In this document: piece after piece, positions 46,984 through 56,500 of the stretch
How the letters are laid out: every line of letters begins with the position of its first letter
Position numbering within the stretch: the stretch's first letter is position 1
NCBI RefSeq assembly: GCF_019145375.1
Contig: NZ_JAHSTX010000001.1
Coordinates: 4,799,501-4,863,500, forward strand
Direction of reading: 5' to 3'
DNA length: 64,000 nt
DNA from: Pseudomonas triticicola
GTDB taxonomy: Bacteria > Pseudomonadota > Gammaproteobacteria > Pseudomonadales > Pseudomonadaceae
Program-made: the position numbers and the translations under genes
Notes under the pieces: model-generated
The model's input: the letters and a program-made list of their open reading frames with translations, nothing else
Told to the model about the DNA's origin: nothing
The model's database searches: none

Positions 46984-48231
46984 TTACTCCGGCAGCAGGC
47001 TTTCGCCGGCAAACAGCTCGGCCACGGTTTCGCGGCGACGCACTTCAAAAACCTGATCACCATCCACCAGCACTTCAGCGGCACGGCCGCGAGTGTTGTA
47101 GTTGGAGCTCATGACAAAACCGTAGGCACCGGCCGAATGCACTGCCAGCAAGTCGCCTTCTTCCAGCGCCAGCTCGCGGTCCTTGGCGAGGAAGTCGCCG
47201 GTTTCGCAGATCGGGCCAACGATGTCGTACTTGCGTGCAGCGCTGTCGCGCGGTTTCACCGCGGTGACGTCCATCCACGCCTGATACAGCGCCGGGCGGA
47301 TCAGGTCATTCATCGCCGCGTCGACGATGGCGAAATCCTTGTGCTCGGTGTGCTTGAGGTATTCGACCTGCGTCAGCAACACGCCGCCATTGGCAACGAT
47401 GAAGCGACCCGGTTCGAACACCAGCGCCAGATCACGCCCGTCGAGACGCTCGCGCACGGCTTTGATGTAGTCGGCAGCCAGCGGCGGCTCCTCATCGCGG
47501 TAACGCACGCCCAGGCCGCCACCGAGATCGATGTGGCGCAGGTGAATGCCGCAATCGCCGAGGCGGTCGACCAGATCCAGCAGGCGATCGAGTGCATCAA
47601 TGAACGGCGGCAGGGTGGTCAGTTGCGAACCGATGTGGCAGTCGACACCGACCACTTCCAGGTTCGGCAGATGCGCGGCGCGCACGTACACGTCTTCGGC
47701 GTCGGCAATGGCGATGCCGAACTTGTTCTCTTTCAGACCGGTGGAAATGTACGGGTGGGTGCCGGCATCGACGTCCGGGTTCACGCGCAGCGAAACCGGG
47801 GCGCGAACACCCAGCTCGGCGGCGACCACTTGCAGGCGCTCGAGCTCGTCGGTGGATTCGACGTTGAAGCAGTGCACGCCGACTTCGAGGGCGCGGCGCA
47901 TGTCGTCACGGGTCTTGCCGACGCCGGAGAAAACGATCTTGTCGGCGCTGCCACCAGCGGCCAGTACACGTTCCAGCTCACCACGGGAAACGATGTCGAA
48001 ACCGGCGCCGAGACGGGCCAGGACATTCAGTACACCGAGGTTGGAGTTGGCTTTGACTGCGAAGCAGACCAGATGCGGCATGCCGGCCAGCGCATCGGCG
48101 TAGGCCAGATACTGCGCTTCGATGTGGGCGCGCGAGTAGACATAGGTGGGCGTGCCGAAGCGGTCGGCGATGGCGGACAGCGCCACACCTTCCGCGAACA
48201 GCTCCCCGCCACGGTAGTTAAAAGCGTCCAT
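46984..48231 (-). CDS. lysA: Diaminopimelate decarboxylase LysA
   Basis: LysA decarboxylates meso-diaminopimelate to L-lysine with PLP. The 415-residue protein has the alanine-racemase-like barrel with the PLP Lys in CFAVKANSN, HIDLGGGLGV and FEPGRFIVANGG. The C-terminal GPICETGD and AVHSAGAYGFVM carry the active-site Cys and Tyr. It follows lptM by nine bases. Confidence 0.97.
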   Translation of the reverse strand: MDAFNYRGGELFAEGVALSAIADRFGTPTYVYSRAHIEAQYLAYADALAGMPHLVCFAVKANSNLGVLNVLARLGAGFDIVSRGELERVLAAGGSADKIVFSGVGKTRDDMRRALEVGVHCFNVESTDELERLQVVAAELGVRAPVSLRVNPDVDAGTHPYISTGLKENKFGIAIADAEDVYVRAAHLPNLEVVGVDCHIGSQLTTLPPFIDALDRLLDLVDRLGDCGIHLRHIDLGGGLGVRYRDEEPPLAADYIKAVRERLDGRDLALVFEPGRFIVANGGVLLTQVEYLKHTEHKDFAIVDAAMNDLIRPALYQAWMDVTAVKPRDSAARKYDIVGPICETGDFLAKDRELALEEGDLLAVHSAGAYGFVMSSNYNTRGRAAEVLVDGDQVFEVRRRETVAELFAGESLLPE

Positions 48232-48240
48232 GGCGATCCC

Positions 48241-48411
48241 TTAGTAAACGTCGTGCTTGTGAGCCTTGGATGGCTGCTTCTGCGAAGACTGGGCTTGTTC
48301 GGCCGGGTCCTGGTCGTCATCGGGCAGGTACAGCGGGCCTTTTTGACCACAGGCCGAAACCAGGCAGGCAACCGCGACGAGCGCAGCAAGGGAAGAGATC
48401 AGGCGCTTCAT
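48241..48411 (-). CDS. lptM: LPS-translocon maturation lipoprotein LptM (LppL)
   Basis: The 56-residue protein starts [21 protein letters not shown]. The lipobox LVSAC precedes [11 protein letters not shown], a diagnostic stretch of LptM (YifL) that assists disulphide maturation of LptD in E. coli. It begins the operon with lysA and dapF, the same gene order as PAO1 (lppL-lysA-dapF). It is too short to appear in many ORF scans. Confidence 0.9.
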   Translation of the reverse strand: MKRLISSLAALVAVACLVSACGQKGPLYLPDDDQDPAEQAQSSQKQPSKAHKHDVY

Positions 48412-48726
48412 GGCGAAATCCTTGAAAATGCGTTAATTGCGCCGGAGTATACCGGCCACCCGGCAGCTTGCCTATGCGAGGGGGTTCCCGTCCGGCGGGG
48501 CTCCTGTGATGCGCATCATCCCTGTGGGAGCGAGCCTGCTCGCGAAGGCGTCGGCAAATTCAACAGGCTCGTTGCCTGACACACCGCTTTCGCGAGCAGG
48601 CTCGCTCCCACGGGGGGCGGTGTTGGATGGGCCGACAGGTGCTTGGTCGTTAATCTTTGCAATCGGCCGGCAGCGTCCGTATCTTTCGGCGCTTGAGCCT
48701 GATCAGACATTTTTGAGGTTGCCGCA
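48412..48726. other. Divergent intergenic region between lptM and cyaY with a REPIN
   Basis: This 315-bp stretch holds the promoters of lptM and cyaY and the REPIN at 48522-48611. I see no other gene. Confidence 0.6.
48522..48611. repeat. REPIN, GTGGGAGCGAGCC family
   Basis: CTGTGGGAGCGAGCCTGCTC and GAGCAGGCTCGCTCCCACGG form inverted arms about 45 bp apart. Unlike most copies here it lies between divergent genes rather than after convergent ones. Confidence 0.9.
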
Positions 48727-49059
48727 ATGAGTTTGTCCGAAGCCCGTTTCCACGATCTGGTCGATGAAACCCAGGAAAAACTGGAAGACATATTTGACGA
48801 AAGCGATCTGGACATCGATCTGGAAAGCTCGGCAGGTGTCTTGACCGTCAAGTTCGAAAACGGCTCGCAGCTGATCTTCAGCCGCCAGGAGCCATTGCGT
48901 CAGCTGTGGCTGGCCGCTGTGTCCGGTGGTTTCCACTTCGACTATGACGAAGAAAGCGAGCGCTGGATGTGCGACAAGAGCGAAGAGCAATTGGGCGAAA
49001 TGCTCGAGCGCATCGTCAAACAGCAGGCTGGCGCCGAATTCGATTTCGAAGGTCTGTGA
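48727..49059 (+). CDS. cyaY: Iron-sulphur cluster protein CyaY (frataxin)
   Basis: The 110-residue protein has the frataxin fold with an acidic first helix (EDIFDESDLDIDLES) and LRQLWLAAVSGGFHFDYDEE, the sheet with the conserved Trp. CyaY binds iron and IscS and modulates Fe-S assembly. The DUF1289 gene starts three bases after its stop. Confidence 0.96.
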   Translation: MSLSEARFHDLVDETQEKLEDIFDESDLDIDLESSAGVLTVKFENGSQLIFSRQEPLRQLWLAAVSGGFHFDYDEESERWMCDKSEEQLGEMLERIVKQQAGAEFDFEGL

Positions 49060-49062
49060 TTC

Positions 49063-49284
49063 GTGACTGATGCCGCGCCTGTTCGCCCGCCGAAACCGCT
49101 CTACAGCAACGTCAGCCCGGCGGTGCCTTCGCCGTGCACGGGCGTATGTCGATTGGACGAACAGAAAGTCTGTCTAGGCTGCGCGCGTCACGTCGAAGAT
49201 ATTCGCGAATGGCGTTCGGCGGATGATCAACGGCGCCGGGTGATTTGCCAGCAGGCTGCCGCACGAAAATCCCAAGCCTGTTGA
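49063..49284 (+). CDS. DUF1289 family protein
   Basis: The 73-residue protein starts at GTG 49063 and has SPCTGVCRLDEQKVCLGCARHVEDI, the Cys-rich core of DUF1289 (given in two pieces: SPCTGVCRLDEQKV and CLGCARHVEDIREW). The four cysteines could bind a metal. It is three bases behind cyaY and is likely co-transcribed. No function is known. Confidence 0.85.
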   Translation: MTDAAPVRPPKPLYSNVSPAVPSPCTGVCRLDEQKVCLGCARHVEDIREWRSADDQRRRVICQQAAARKSQAC

Positions 49285-49289
49285 TATCG

Positions 49290-49383
49290 TGGCGAGGGGA
49301 TTTATCCCCGTTGGGTCGCGTAGCGGCCCCAAAATCTATACGGCTGCTGCGCAGCCGAACGGGGATAAATCCCCTCGCCACAA
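49290..49383. repeat. Inverted repeat, GGCGAGGGGATTTATCCCCGTT family
   Basis: GTGGCGAGGGGATTTATCCC with CGTTGGGTCGCG and the inverted copy ending CCCCTCGCCACAA bracket about 45 bp. The same family forms the inner repeat at 10295-10427. Confidence 0.88.
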
Positions 49384-49412
49384 GGGTTTCACCCGGGCAA
49401 AAAGTGGGTGAC

Positions 49413-49508
49413 TTGTATATTTTTTGAGCTGTGATAGTGTCCGCGAACGCCTCAAACCACCGAGGCACGGTGAAAACCCCGTCTTTTTTGGCGGGGTTTT
49501 GCTTTTTT
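49413..49508 (+). promoter_or_regulatory. rnk leader: putative promoter followed by an intrinsic terminator
   Basis: A TTGTAT (49413) and TAGTGT (49435) pair suggests a promoter. About 30 bp later AAAACCCCG and CGGGGTTTT form a stem (near 49471-49500) followed by a T run (GCTTTTTTT). The rnk start follows about 30 bp on. Transcription may therefore be attenuated before rnk; such rnk leaders have been proposed in pseudomonads from computational surveys, as I recall. Confidence 0.55.
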
Positions 49509-49537
49509 TGTGCAGAAGAAAGGAGTCTGCCTGGATC

Positions 49538-49957
49538 ATGACCGCACCTTCCATCACCCTTACCCGTCTGGACGTGCAACGTCTGGAGCGCCTGATCGAC
49601 AGCCTGAGCGAGAAAGACCAGGCAGCGCCGGGCGTGATTGCGCTGCAAACCGAGCTGGACCGCGCCGATACCGTGGTCGGCCACGATGAAGTGCCCGCCG
49701 ATGTCGTGACCATGAATTCCCGCGTGCATTGCCGCGAAGAAGGCAGTGGCAAGGATTACCACCTGACGCTGGTCTATCCCAAGGACGCCAACGCCGATGA
49801 AGGCAAGATTTCCATTCTGGCGCCGGTCGGCAGTGCGCTGCTGGGCCTGAAGGTCGGCCAGCACATCGACTGGCCGGCGCCGGGCGGCAAGTCGCTGAAG
49901 CTGACCTTGCTGGAAGTGGAATCGCAACCGGTCAACGGTGGCGCCTTTCCCGAATAA
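49538..49957 (+). CDS. rnk: Nucleoside diphosphate kinase regulator Rnk
   Basis: The 139-residue protein has the GreA/GreB C-terminal-type domain (ISILAPVGSALLGLKVGQ) with a short helical N-terminus. Rnk binds RNA polymerase in the secondary channel region and affects nucleoside diphosphate kinase and alginate-related physiology in P. aeruginosa. ATG 49538 follows AAGGAG. A leader with terminator lies upstream. Confidence 0.95.
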   Translation: MTAPSITLTRLDVQRLERLIDSLSEKDQAAPGVIALQTELDRADTVVGHDEVPADVVTMNSRVHCREEGSGKDYHLTLVYPKDANADEGKISILAPVGSALLGLKVGQHIDWPAPGGKSLKLTLLEVESQPVNGGAFPE

Positions 49958-49966
49958 ATCCCCGCT

Positions 49967-52810
49967 TCAAACCTGTTCGAGCGCTTCATTCAACGAGCGC
50001 TCCAGGTCCGCCTTGTAGCGCAGATACAGATTGCTTGAACTGTGCCCGTCACCGAGCAGCCCCGAGAGATCGAGGTCGGTGATGTAGCAGCGATAGCGTT
50101 CGGTCTCGCGGCGCTGCTCGACGATCTCCCGGGCGACCACGCTGAACAACTGGTCGCCATGCTCCAGCTCGCTGAATTCGCGCTGATTGCAATACAGGGT
50201 GACCTGCACTTCGCCGGGTGCGGCTTTGCCGATGATTGCCTGTACGTCATAGAACGGTTTGTTCACCGGGGTCTGCGGTGCCGAGCGGGTTTCGACCCTG
50301 CGCGCGCGTCCCGGGCCTGACGGCAACAGCTGGTAATACAAAGTCTCGGGGCTGCCCGCAGGGCCACCGTCCATCGGCAATTGCGCTTCACGGCGGTACT
50401 GGATCGATTGCAGAAAACGCTGCAGCGGTACCAGCAGACTCTGCTCGTCGTGGTACGGCAGTTGCTGCTGCCACAGCGCATTGAATTCATCCAGCACGTA
50501 CAGCTCGGCCTGCTGCTCGCTGATGCGGTAGAACACCTGAATGCACTCCGGCTGACCCATCGGCAGGATCAGCGCCAGGTCGTGATCTTCGAGTGCCATC
50601 GGGTCCAGGTGCAGCGGGCTGTAGCGCGGTTGTTCTTCGCCCAGATAGTCGAGCAGTGCCGGCAGAGTGGCGAGGGCGACATGGTTGACCTGACCCGGCA
50701 CCAGCTCCAGCACGTGATAGTGCTGCTGCACTTGAATCAGGTAGCGATGATTCAAATTGCTGAGCAACAGGGTCTGCGCGGTGTCGACGATTTCCTCGAC
50801 GCGGCGGGCAATGAACTGCGCGCGGTTGTGGCAGAAGCAGCGTACTTTCAGGGATGGCTGCACAGGCCCGCGCGGCAGGTTGTTGAGGTAATCGCGCAGG
50901 CAATCGAGCAGCGCATGCGGGCCGTCGAAACGATTGACCAGCACTTCGTTCCAGCTGTTGAGCGTGACCTGATCGAGGGTCAGCACCAGGTTTTCGCGCA
51001 CGCCGGCATAGCTCAGCGAGTCGGTGCGCTCGGTGGTCATCAGGATGTTCAGATCGCGATGATGCTTGAGCGGGTCGACGCCGACGTTGATCAGCAGCAG
51101 CACTTCGCTGGGTACGGCAGCACGCAGCAATGGCTCTTCGGCAACGGTGGGCAAGGGCAGAGCGATGCACTGCTGCAGGCTGCCGAGCAGGTTGAACAGC
51201 TCGAACTCGCTCAAGTCGCTGGTGCCCGGATGCAGGGCCAGGCGGGTGCTGCTGTCGATCACGCCGTTGCGGTGGCACCAGGTCAGCAGTTCAAGCAGTT
51301 CGCGACTGCGCTTGATCGGCGCAAAGTTTTCCCACTCCAGCGCCGTCAGGCTGCCGTTGTACAGTCCCCACTGGGTCTGCCCCGGCTCTTTTTTGTTCGG
51401 GGACTGCACCAGGGTCAGGGTGTCTTCGGCCAGGTCCGGGGCGATGCCCGGATTGATGAACTCGACCTTGTCGGCCTTGCGCTCGAATGCCGCGTAGAGT
51501 CGACGGCCGAGCACATTGAGGTCGCGCTTGTTGATCAGGCTGACAGTCTGTTCGCTGCGAGCGAACTGGGTCAGGAAGCGATAGCTGTAGTTGAGTTCAT
51601 TGACCAGCGCGCGGCGCTCGGCGCTGACCTGGCGGACTTTCCACTGACTGCGGCTGTCGAGCAACGCCAGTTGCCGCTGATCCCAGTGCCACTCGCCGGC
51701 CAGGCGTTCAAGCAATGTGCGTTGCCAGCCCTGGCTGCGGCTGTTGCCGGTGAGCTTGCGGTTGACCTTCAGATACAGCGCGCGGCGCACCAGCTCAAGA
51801 CGTTCCGGTTCGTTGCGGGCAATCAGGTATTCCTCGATACGCCGGTAAACGACCATGTACGGGTCCAGCTCATCGAGATCGAGCTGATTGGCGAACACGG
51901 CTTTCTTGAAGCGCAGGCTCAGGCACTGCACCTGCGGGTGTTCGCTGGCGTACACCTCGGTCAGCAGCAGTTTGAGCACCGACTTATAGGGCGACTCGAT
52001 GCCTTTGAACAACTGCCACAACCCGGCGCCGATGAATTCTCCGGGCGGAATGGTTGCCATCGGCCCGAGATCGAGGGTTTCGTCGGCGCGAATAAAGCGT
52101 TTGGACAGCAGGGTGTGGGTGTAAGCGTCGTAGGCCGTTTCTTCATAGACCGGCACCAACCACCAGATCGGCGTGCGCCCGGCCAGCCAGATCGCCGTGC
52201 GATAAAACTCGTCGAGCAGCAGATAGTGCTGGGTGCTGCCGCAGTTGTCCGAACTGAGCTTGGAATCGCGTTCGCCTTTGACAAAGCGCGCCGGGTCGAT
52301 CAGGAAGAAATGCGCTTCGGCACCCTGGCTCGCAGCCCAGGCTTCCAGCACTTGGCACTTCTTGCTCAGCTCGGCGAGCTCGCTTTCGCTCAGATCCGGC
52401 CCATGGCAGACCCACACGTCCATATCGCTCTGATCGGCCTGGGCCAGCGTGCCGAGGCTGCCCATCAGGAACAGGCCGTGGATCGGTCGCGGCGGGTTGC
52501 TGCCGTGGCGCGGCCTGTAAGAGAACGAGCGAGTCAGGCGCTGCGCCTCGGTCAGCGCATTGGCGTCCGGCTCATAATTCGAGAGACCCGCCGGCGTACT
52601 GCCCGAGACATAGCCGGGCAGCAACGGATGATTGACGTGAAAGAACAGCGGCAACAGCGTCAACACGCTTTGCTGGCGCGTCGACAAGCCTTCGAGGGCG
52701 CGGCCGAGGCGGCCTTCATTGAGTTTGAGAAAACGTGCGCGCAGTTGGCTGAGAACCTTGCGGTCGATGCCTTCGTCCAGGTCGGGGCGGATTTCGTGGG
52801 TGCGGGTCAT
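49967..52810 (-). CDS. cyaA: Class I adenylate cyclase CyaA
   Basis: CyaA makes cAMP from ATP in the cytoplasm. The 947-residue protein has the catalytic N-terminal half with GSLGTLAQADQSDMDVWVC (nucleotidyltransferase GS.....D.D) and a long C-terminal regulatory half, usual for class I cyclases. Its stop lies near the convergent rnk stop. Confidence 0.95.
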   Translation of the reverse strand: MTRTHEIRPDLDEGIDRKVLSQLRARFLKLNEGRLGRALEGLSTRQQSVLTLLPLFFHVNHPLLPGYVSGSTPAGLSNYEPDANALTEAQRLTRSFSYRPRHGSNPPRPIHGLFLMGSLGTLAQADQSDMDVWVCHGPDLSESELAELSKKCQVLEAWAASQGAEAHFFLIDPARFVKGERDSKLSSDNCGSTQHYLLLDEFYRTAIWLAGRTPIWWLVPVYEETAYDAYTHTLLSKRFIRADETLDLGPMATIPPGEFIGAGLWQLFKGIESPYKSVLKLLLTEVYASEHPQVQCLSLRFKKAVFANQLDLDELDPYMVVYRRIEEYLIARNEPERLELVRRALYLKVNRKLTGNSRSQGWQRTLLERLAGEWHWDQRQLALLDSRSQWKVRQVSAERRALVNELNYSYRFLTQFARSEQTVSLINKRDLNVLGRRLYAAFERKADKVEFINPGIAPDLAEDTLTLVQSPNKKEPGQTQWGLYNGSLTALEWENFAPIKRSRELLELLTWCHRNGVIDSSTRLALHPGTSDLSEFELFNLLGSLQQCIALPLPTVAEEPLLRAAVPSEVLLLINVGVDPLKHHRDLNILMTTERTDSLSYAGVRENLVLTLDQVTLNSWNEVLVNRFDGPHALLDCLRDYLNNLPRGPVQPSLKVRCFCHNRAQFIARRVEEIVDTAQTLLLSNLNHRYLIQVQQHYHVLELVPGQVNHVALATLPALLDYLGEEQPRYSPLHLDPMALEDHDLALILPMGQPECIQVFYRISEQQAELYVLDEFNALWQQQLPYHDEQSLLVPLQRFLQSIQYRREAQLPMDGGPAGSPETLYYQLLPSGPGRARRVETRSAPQTPVNKPFYDVQAIIGKAAPGEVQVTLYCNQREFSELEHGDQLFSVVAREIVEQRRETERYRCYITDLDLSGLLGDGHSSSNLYLRYKADLERSLNEALEQV

Positions 52811-52991
52811 GTCAGCTCAAACCGGCTTGCAGGCTCGGACGTAGAGGGTCTCGGAATGGCCGCAGTTTAGCCGCTGCGCGGCAGGACGTTTAAGCTGAAT
52901 TTGTTTTTTGCCGTCAGTTTTTTATCGACAGCGATCGGGCGGGCCCGCGGAAATCCCGTGGCAGGAGTTCCCGTGGGCAAAGTCAGAGAAA

Positions 52992-53237
52992 TCAGGCGGT
53001 TTCCTGTTCTTTCAAAATCGTCAGTACGGTCTGCACGTTTTGCGCGGCATCGCGACCGAGGCTGGTCAGATAACCGCCATCGGGCTGGTCGGTGAGTTCT
53101 TTTTCAAAGAGGCGCTGGGCAGCAGCGATGTGTTTCGGGGCAGCGGTCTGGTGAATTTTCAGACCTTCCTGGGAACTGTCCAGGTTGAAGAGTGCAAGGA
53201 CTTCCAGTTCGGCAACCAACTCAGGGGTAAGCGACAT
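52992..53237 (-). CDS. TIGR02647-family small protein
   Basis: The 81-residue protein (MSLTPELVAELEVLALFNLD to LKEQETA) matches a small family found mainly in pseudomonads and relatives, sometimes called DNA-binding without proof. It is helix-rich with LTSLGRDAAQNVQTVLTIL. It lies between cyaA and the next small gene. Function unknown. Confidence 0.7.
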   Translation of the reverse strand: MSLTPELVAELEVLALFNLDSSQEGLKIHQTAAPKHIAAAQRLFEKELTDQPDGGYLTSLGRDAAQNVQTVLTILKEQETA

Positions 53238-53393
53238 AAGGACTCCAGACTTTCTAGGAATTGGACGACAGCGCCTCTAAGGTGAACCCGCTGGTGCAGC
53301 ATGTCCAGTGCTCGGATCAGGGGATTTTGTCTTGAGGCGAATTCCAGTGTAGTCGGGCGGCAGCAGATGGCTGGATGGATGCGTAACAAACCC

Positions 53394-53421
53394 TGTGGGA
53401 GCGAGCCTGCTCGCTCCCACA
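53394..53421. repeat. Collapsed REP palindrome, TGTGGGAGCGAGC without spacer
   Basis: TGTGGGAGCGAGC-CT-GCTCGCTCCCACA has perfect 13-bp arms with two bases between, so the two REP arms meet directly. It lies 13 bp after the stop of the following minus-strand gene and may end its transcription. Confidence 0.85.
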
Positions 53422-53433
53422 GGAATGATGTGG

Positions 53434-53724
53434 TTACTGCTTTTCCGGTGGCAGCTCTGGCAAAGCGCGCAGTGCTGCTTCGTACCACTGGGTGTCGAAC
53501 GGGCGATCTTCATCGAGCATCGCGTCAATTTCAAAAGCCAGCACGTGGGCCATCAGATTGAGGATCTCCTCACGGTCCATGCCGACCAAAGTCAGCTTGT
53601 TCAACGTCGCCTTGGCCGCCGGCGGGTTGTCGCTTTCAATCTGGTTCTCGATGGCTTCGATCAGCGTCGCTTCGGTGAATGCTTCTTCGTCGTCATCGTT
53701 GACGATATCTGTCGGCTCGCTCAT
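53434..53724 (-). CDS. Conserved hypothetical protein
   Basis: The 96-residue acidic protein begins MSEPTDIVNDDDEEAFTEA and has a helical region (ATLNKLTLVGMDREEILNLMA). Proteins of this size and position are found beside the GST gene in pseudomonads. I do not recognise a functional domain. It is divergent from the GST. Confidence 0.7.
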   Translation of the reverse strand: MSEPTDIVNDDDEEAFTEATLIEAIENQIESDNPPAAKATLNKLTLVGMDREEILNLMAHVLAFEIDAMLDEDRPFDTQWYEAALRALPELPPEKQ

Positions 53725-53847
53725 GGCAGGCTCCTCAGGGAAAGGCGCCAGTTTACCCGCATTCAGCGGCGTGATGCTGCTGGCGGGAAACGCCGCGGCG
53801 ATCTATAAACAGGCACTGCCCACCCCGCACGGCCTGGAGGCTCTGTG

Positions 53848-54507
53848 ATGTTCAAGCTCTACGGATTTGCTGTCAGCAACTACTACAACATGGTCAAACT
53901 GGCGCTGCTGGAAAAAGGCCTGCCCTTCGAAGAGGTGACCTTCTACCCGGCGCAAACCCCGGAGTCACTGGCGATCAGCCCGCGCGGCAAGGTCCCGGTA
54001 CTGGGCGTCGACGCCGGTTATATCAACGAAACCGCGATCATCCTCGAATACCTCGAACAAGCACAAAAGGGCACGCCGCTCCTGCCCAGCGATCCGTTCG
54101 AGCGCGCGCAGGTATTGGCGATTGCCAAGGAGATCGAGTTGTACATCGAGTTGCCGGGGCGTGCCTGCTATGGCGAGGCGTTTTTCGGTGTGACATTGCC
54201 GGAGGCTATCAAGGAGAAGACCCGGACCGAGCTGCTGCTGGGCTTCGCCGCGCTGGGCCGTCATGGCAAGTTCGCCCCTTATGTGGCGGGTGACAGCCTG
54301 AGCATTGCCGACTTGTATTTCCTCTACAGCGTGCCGCTGGCCTGTGCGGTCGGGCAGAAGCTGTTCGGGATTGATCTGCTGGCCGAGATGCCGCAGGCGA
54401 AAGCCTTGCTGGAGCGGCTTGAGCAGAATCCGCATGTGCAGAAGATCGCGGCGGACAAGGACGCGGCGATGCCGGCGTTTTTGGCGATGATTGCTGCCAA
54501 GAAGTGA
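53848..54507 (+). CDS. Glutathione S-transferase
   Basis: The 219-residue protein has an N-terminal thioredoxin-like domain (MFKLYGFAVSNYYNMVKLAL, GKVPVLGVDAG, NETAIILEYLEQ) and an all-helical C-terminal domain. The N-terminal SNYYNMVK places the catalytic residue at Ser/Tyr, as in beta or nu-like bacterial GSTs. ATG 53848 follows GGAGG. Substrate is unknown. Confidence 0.9.
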   Translation: MFKLYGFAVSNYYNMVKLALLEKGLPFEEVTFYPAQTPESLAISPRGKVPVLGVDAGYINETAIILEYLEQAQKGTPLLPSDPFERAQVLAIAKEIELYIELPGRACYGEAFFGVTLPEAIKEKTRTELLLGFAALGRHGKFAPYVAGDSLSIADLYFLYSVPLACAVGQKLFGIDLLAEMPQAKALLERLEQNPHVQKIAADKDAAMPAFLAMIAAKK

Positions 54508-54531
54508 ATTTTGTAGCGCTCTGAAGGAAGC

Positions 54532-54625
54532 CTTCGCGAGCAGGCTCGCTCCCACATTGGGCCGGTGGTGAACACAAATTTTGTGAACATCCAGAATCCC
54601 TGTGGGAGCGAGCCTGCTCGCGAAG
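54532..54625. repeat. REPIN, GTGGGAGCGAGCC family
   Basis: CTTCGCGAGCAGGCTCGCTC and the inverse ending GCCTGCTCGCGAAG surround unique sequence between the convergent GST and argH genes. Confidence 0.92.
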
Positions 54626-54635
54626 CTCTTGGCTT

Positions 54636-56030
54636 TTAGCGGCTGGCGATCAGGGCCTGACCGCGCGCCACCGCAGCCTTGACCTGCGCCGGCGCAGTCC
54701 CGCCGATATGGTCGCGGGCATTCACCGAGCCTTCGAGGGTCAGCACGGCAAACACGTCCTGCTCGATCTGATCACTGAACTGACGCAGTTCTTCCAGGCT
54801 CATCTCCGCCAGATCCTTGCCGCTGTCGACGCCGTATTTCACTGCGTGGCCCACGATTTCGTGGCAATCACGGAACGGCAGACCACGGCGCACCAGATAA
54901 TCCGCCAGGTCAGTCGCAGTGGAGAAACCGCGCAGTGCCGCTTCACGCATGATCGCGTGTTTCGGCTTGATCGCCGGGATCATGTCGGCGAACGCGCGCA
55001 GCGAGTCGCGCAGGGTGTCGGCGGCGTCGAACAGCGGTTCCTTGTCTTCCTGGTTGTCCTTGTTGTAGGCCAGCGGCTGGCCTTTCATCAGGGTCAGCAG
55101 GCCCATCAGCGCGCCGAAGACGCGGCCGGTCTTGCCGCGCACCAACTCAGGCACGTCGGGGTTTTTCTTTTGCGGCATGATCGAGCTGCCGGTGCAGAAG
55201 CGATCCGGCAGATCGATGAACTGGAACTGCGCGCTGGTCCACAGCACCAGCTCTTCGGAGAAGCGCGACAGGTGCATCATCGCGATGCTCGCGGCCGAGC
55301 AGAATTCGATGGCGAAGTCGCGATCGGAAACGTTGTCCAGCGAGTTGCCGCCGACGGCGTCGAAGCCGAGCAGTTGCGCGGTGTATTCGCGGTCGATCGG
55401 GTAGGTCGTGCCGGCCAGCGCGGCGCTGCCCAGCGGCATGCGGTTGGTGCGCTTGCGGCAGTCGACCAGACGCTCGTAGTCGCGGCTGAGCATTTCGAAC
55501 CAGGCCAGCATGTGGTGCCCGAAAGTCACTGGCTGCGCGGTCTGCAAGTGGGTAAAGCCCGGCATGATGCTCGCGGCCTCACGCTCGGCTTGCTCCAGCA
55601 GGCCTTTTTGCAGGCGGGTGATCTCGGCGAGGATCAGGTCGATTTCATCGCGCAGCCACAGGCGGATATCGGTGGCGACCTGGTCGTTGCGGCTGCGCCC
55701 GGTGTGGAGCTTTTTACCGGTGACGCCGATGCGGTCGGTCAGGCGCGCTTCGATGTTCATGTGCACGTCTTCGAGGTCGACGCGCCAGTCGAACTGGCCG
55801 GCCTCGATTTCGCCCTGAATGGTCTTCAGGCCATCGATGATGCTGTCGCGCTCGGCATCGGTCAGCACGCCGACCTTGGCCAGCATGGTGGCGTGGGCGA
55901 TCGAGCCCATGATGTCGTGGCGATACAGGCGCTGGTCGAAAGTGACGGAGGCGGTGAAGCGGGCGACGAAGGCGTCGACGGGTTCACTGAAGCGGCCGCC
56001 CCAGGACTGATTGGTCTTGTCAGTGCTCAT
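54636..56030 (-). CDS. argH: Argininosuccinate lyase ArgH
   Basis: ArgH splits argininosuccinate into arginine and fumarate, the last step of arginine synthesis. The 464-residue protein equals the family length from ATG 56030 ([17 protein letters not shown]). The fumarase-superfamily signature is [20 protein letters not shown], and [13 protein letters not shown] carries substrate-binding residues. An open-frame extension of 139 codons lies upstream but has no family character. It is divergent from algR and the algZ remnant. Confidence 0.97.
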   Translation of the reverse strand: MSTDKTNQSWGGRFSEPVDAFVARFTASVTFDQRLYRHDIMGSIAHATMLAKVGVLTDAERDSIIDGLKTIQGEIEAGQFDWRVDLEDVHMNIEARLTDRIGVTGKKLHTGRSRNDQVATDIRLWLRDEIDLILAEITRLQKGLLEQAEREAASIMPGFTHLQTAQPVTFGHHMLAWFEMLSRDYERLVDCRKRTNRMPLGSAALAGTTYPIDREYTAQLLGFDAVGGNSLDNVSDRDFAIEFCSAASIAMMHLSRFSEELVLWTSAQFQFIDLPDRFCTGSSIMPQKKNPDVPELVRGKTGRVFGALMGLLTLMKGQPLAYNKDNQEDKEPLFDAADTLRDSLRAFADMIPAIKPKHAIMREAALRGFSTATDLADYLVRRGLPFRDCHEIVGHAVKYGVDSGKDLAEMSLEELRQFSDQIEQDVFAVLTLEGSVNARDHIGGTAPAQVKAAVARGQALIASR

Positions 56031-56500
56031 GAATTCGCTCGTATCGGCTTGAAGAAATGGCGTGAAACGCTGGCGCGGATAATAACAGGGTTGCCAATCC
56101 TGTCGCTGACACCGGTCGATACGTTTTTTCGCGGATGTGTCAGGCATGTCCGGCGCGGTCTGCAGGGAATTTACAAAAGGATATTTTTTGATTGAGCAAT
56201 ATCGTTCCGACGAACGTCTACAGTGGACATAAGGGTCAGTGCGAATGCGGATCATGCAAAGGTCCGGCCACTGGCTATAAGAAAGAGGGGGCGGGTGAGT
56301 TGTACAACGGTCACCCACCGTGAGAAACGCAGGAAACACTGGGCTCCGCGCGGTACGACCCGGACGCTGGCAAATATTGCTGGCCGACGTACGGCACTTT
56401 TTGGCGCTCGGGCTAGTCTTAGCGTGGATCGCGGTGACGGAGGTCACTACACCTGTCTACGCTATCCTTGTGCGAGACTCACGCAGGAATCCAGCGCAAT
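56031..56500. other. argH-algR intergenic region where algZ is expected
   Basis: This 470-bp stretch separates argH (minus) from algR (plus). In P. aeruginosa a full sensor-kinase gene (fimS/algZ, about 358 codons) lies here as I recall. Only a short C-terminal piece is present (separate entry). The rest holds the argH promoter, and no other gene is seen. Confidence 0.7.

Noticed and set aside
54636..56447. ArgH with a 139-residue N-terminal extension
   Set aside because: ArgH of standard length starts at 56030. The upstream part resembles no domain and crosses the algR-side intergenic region.
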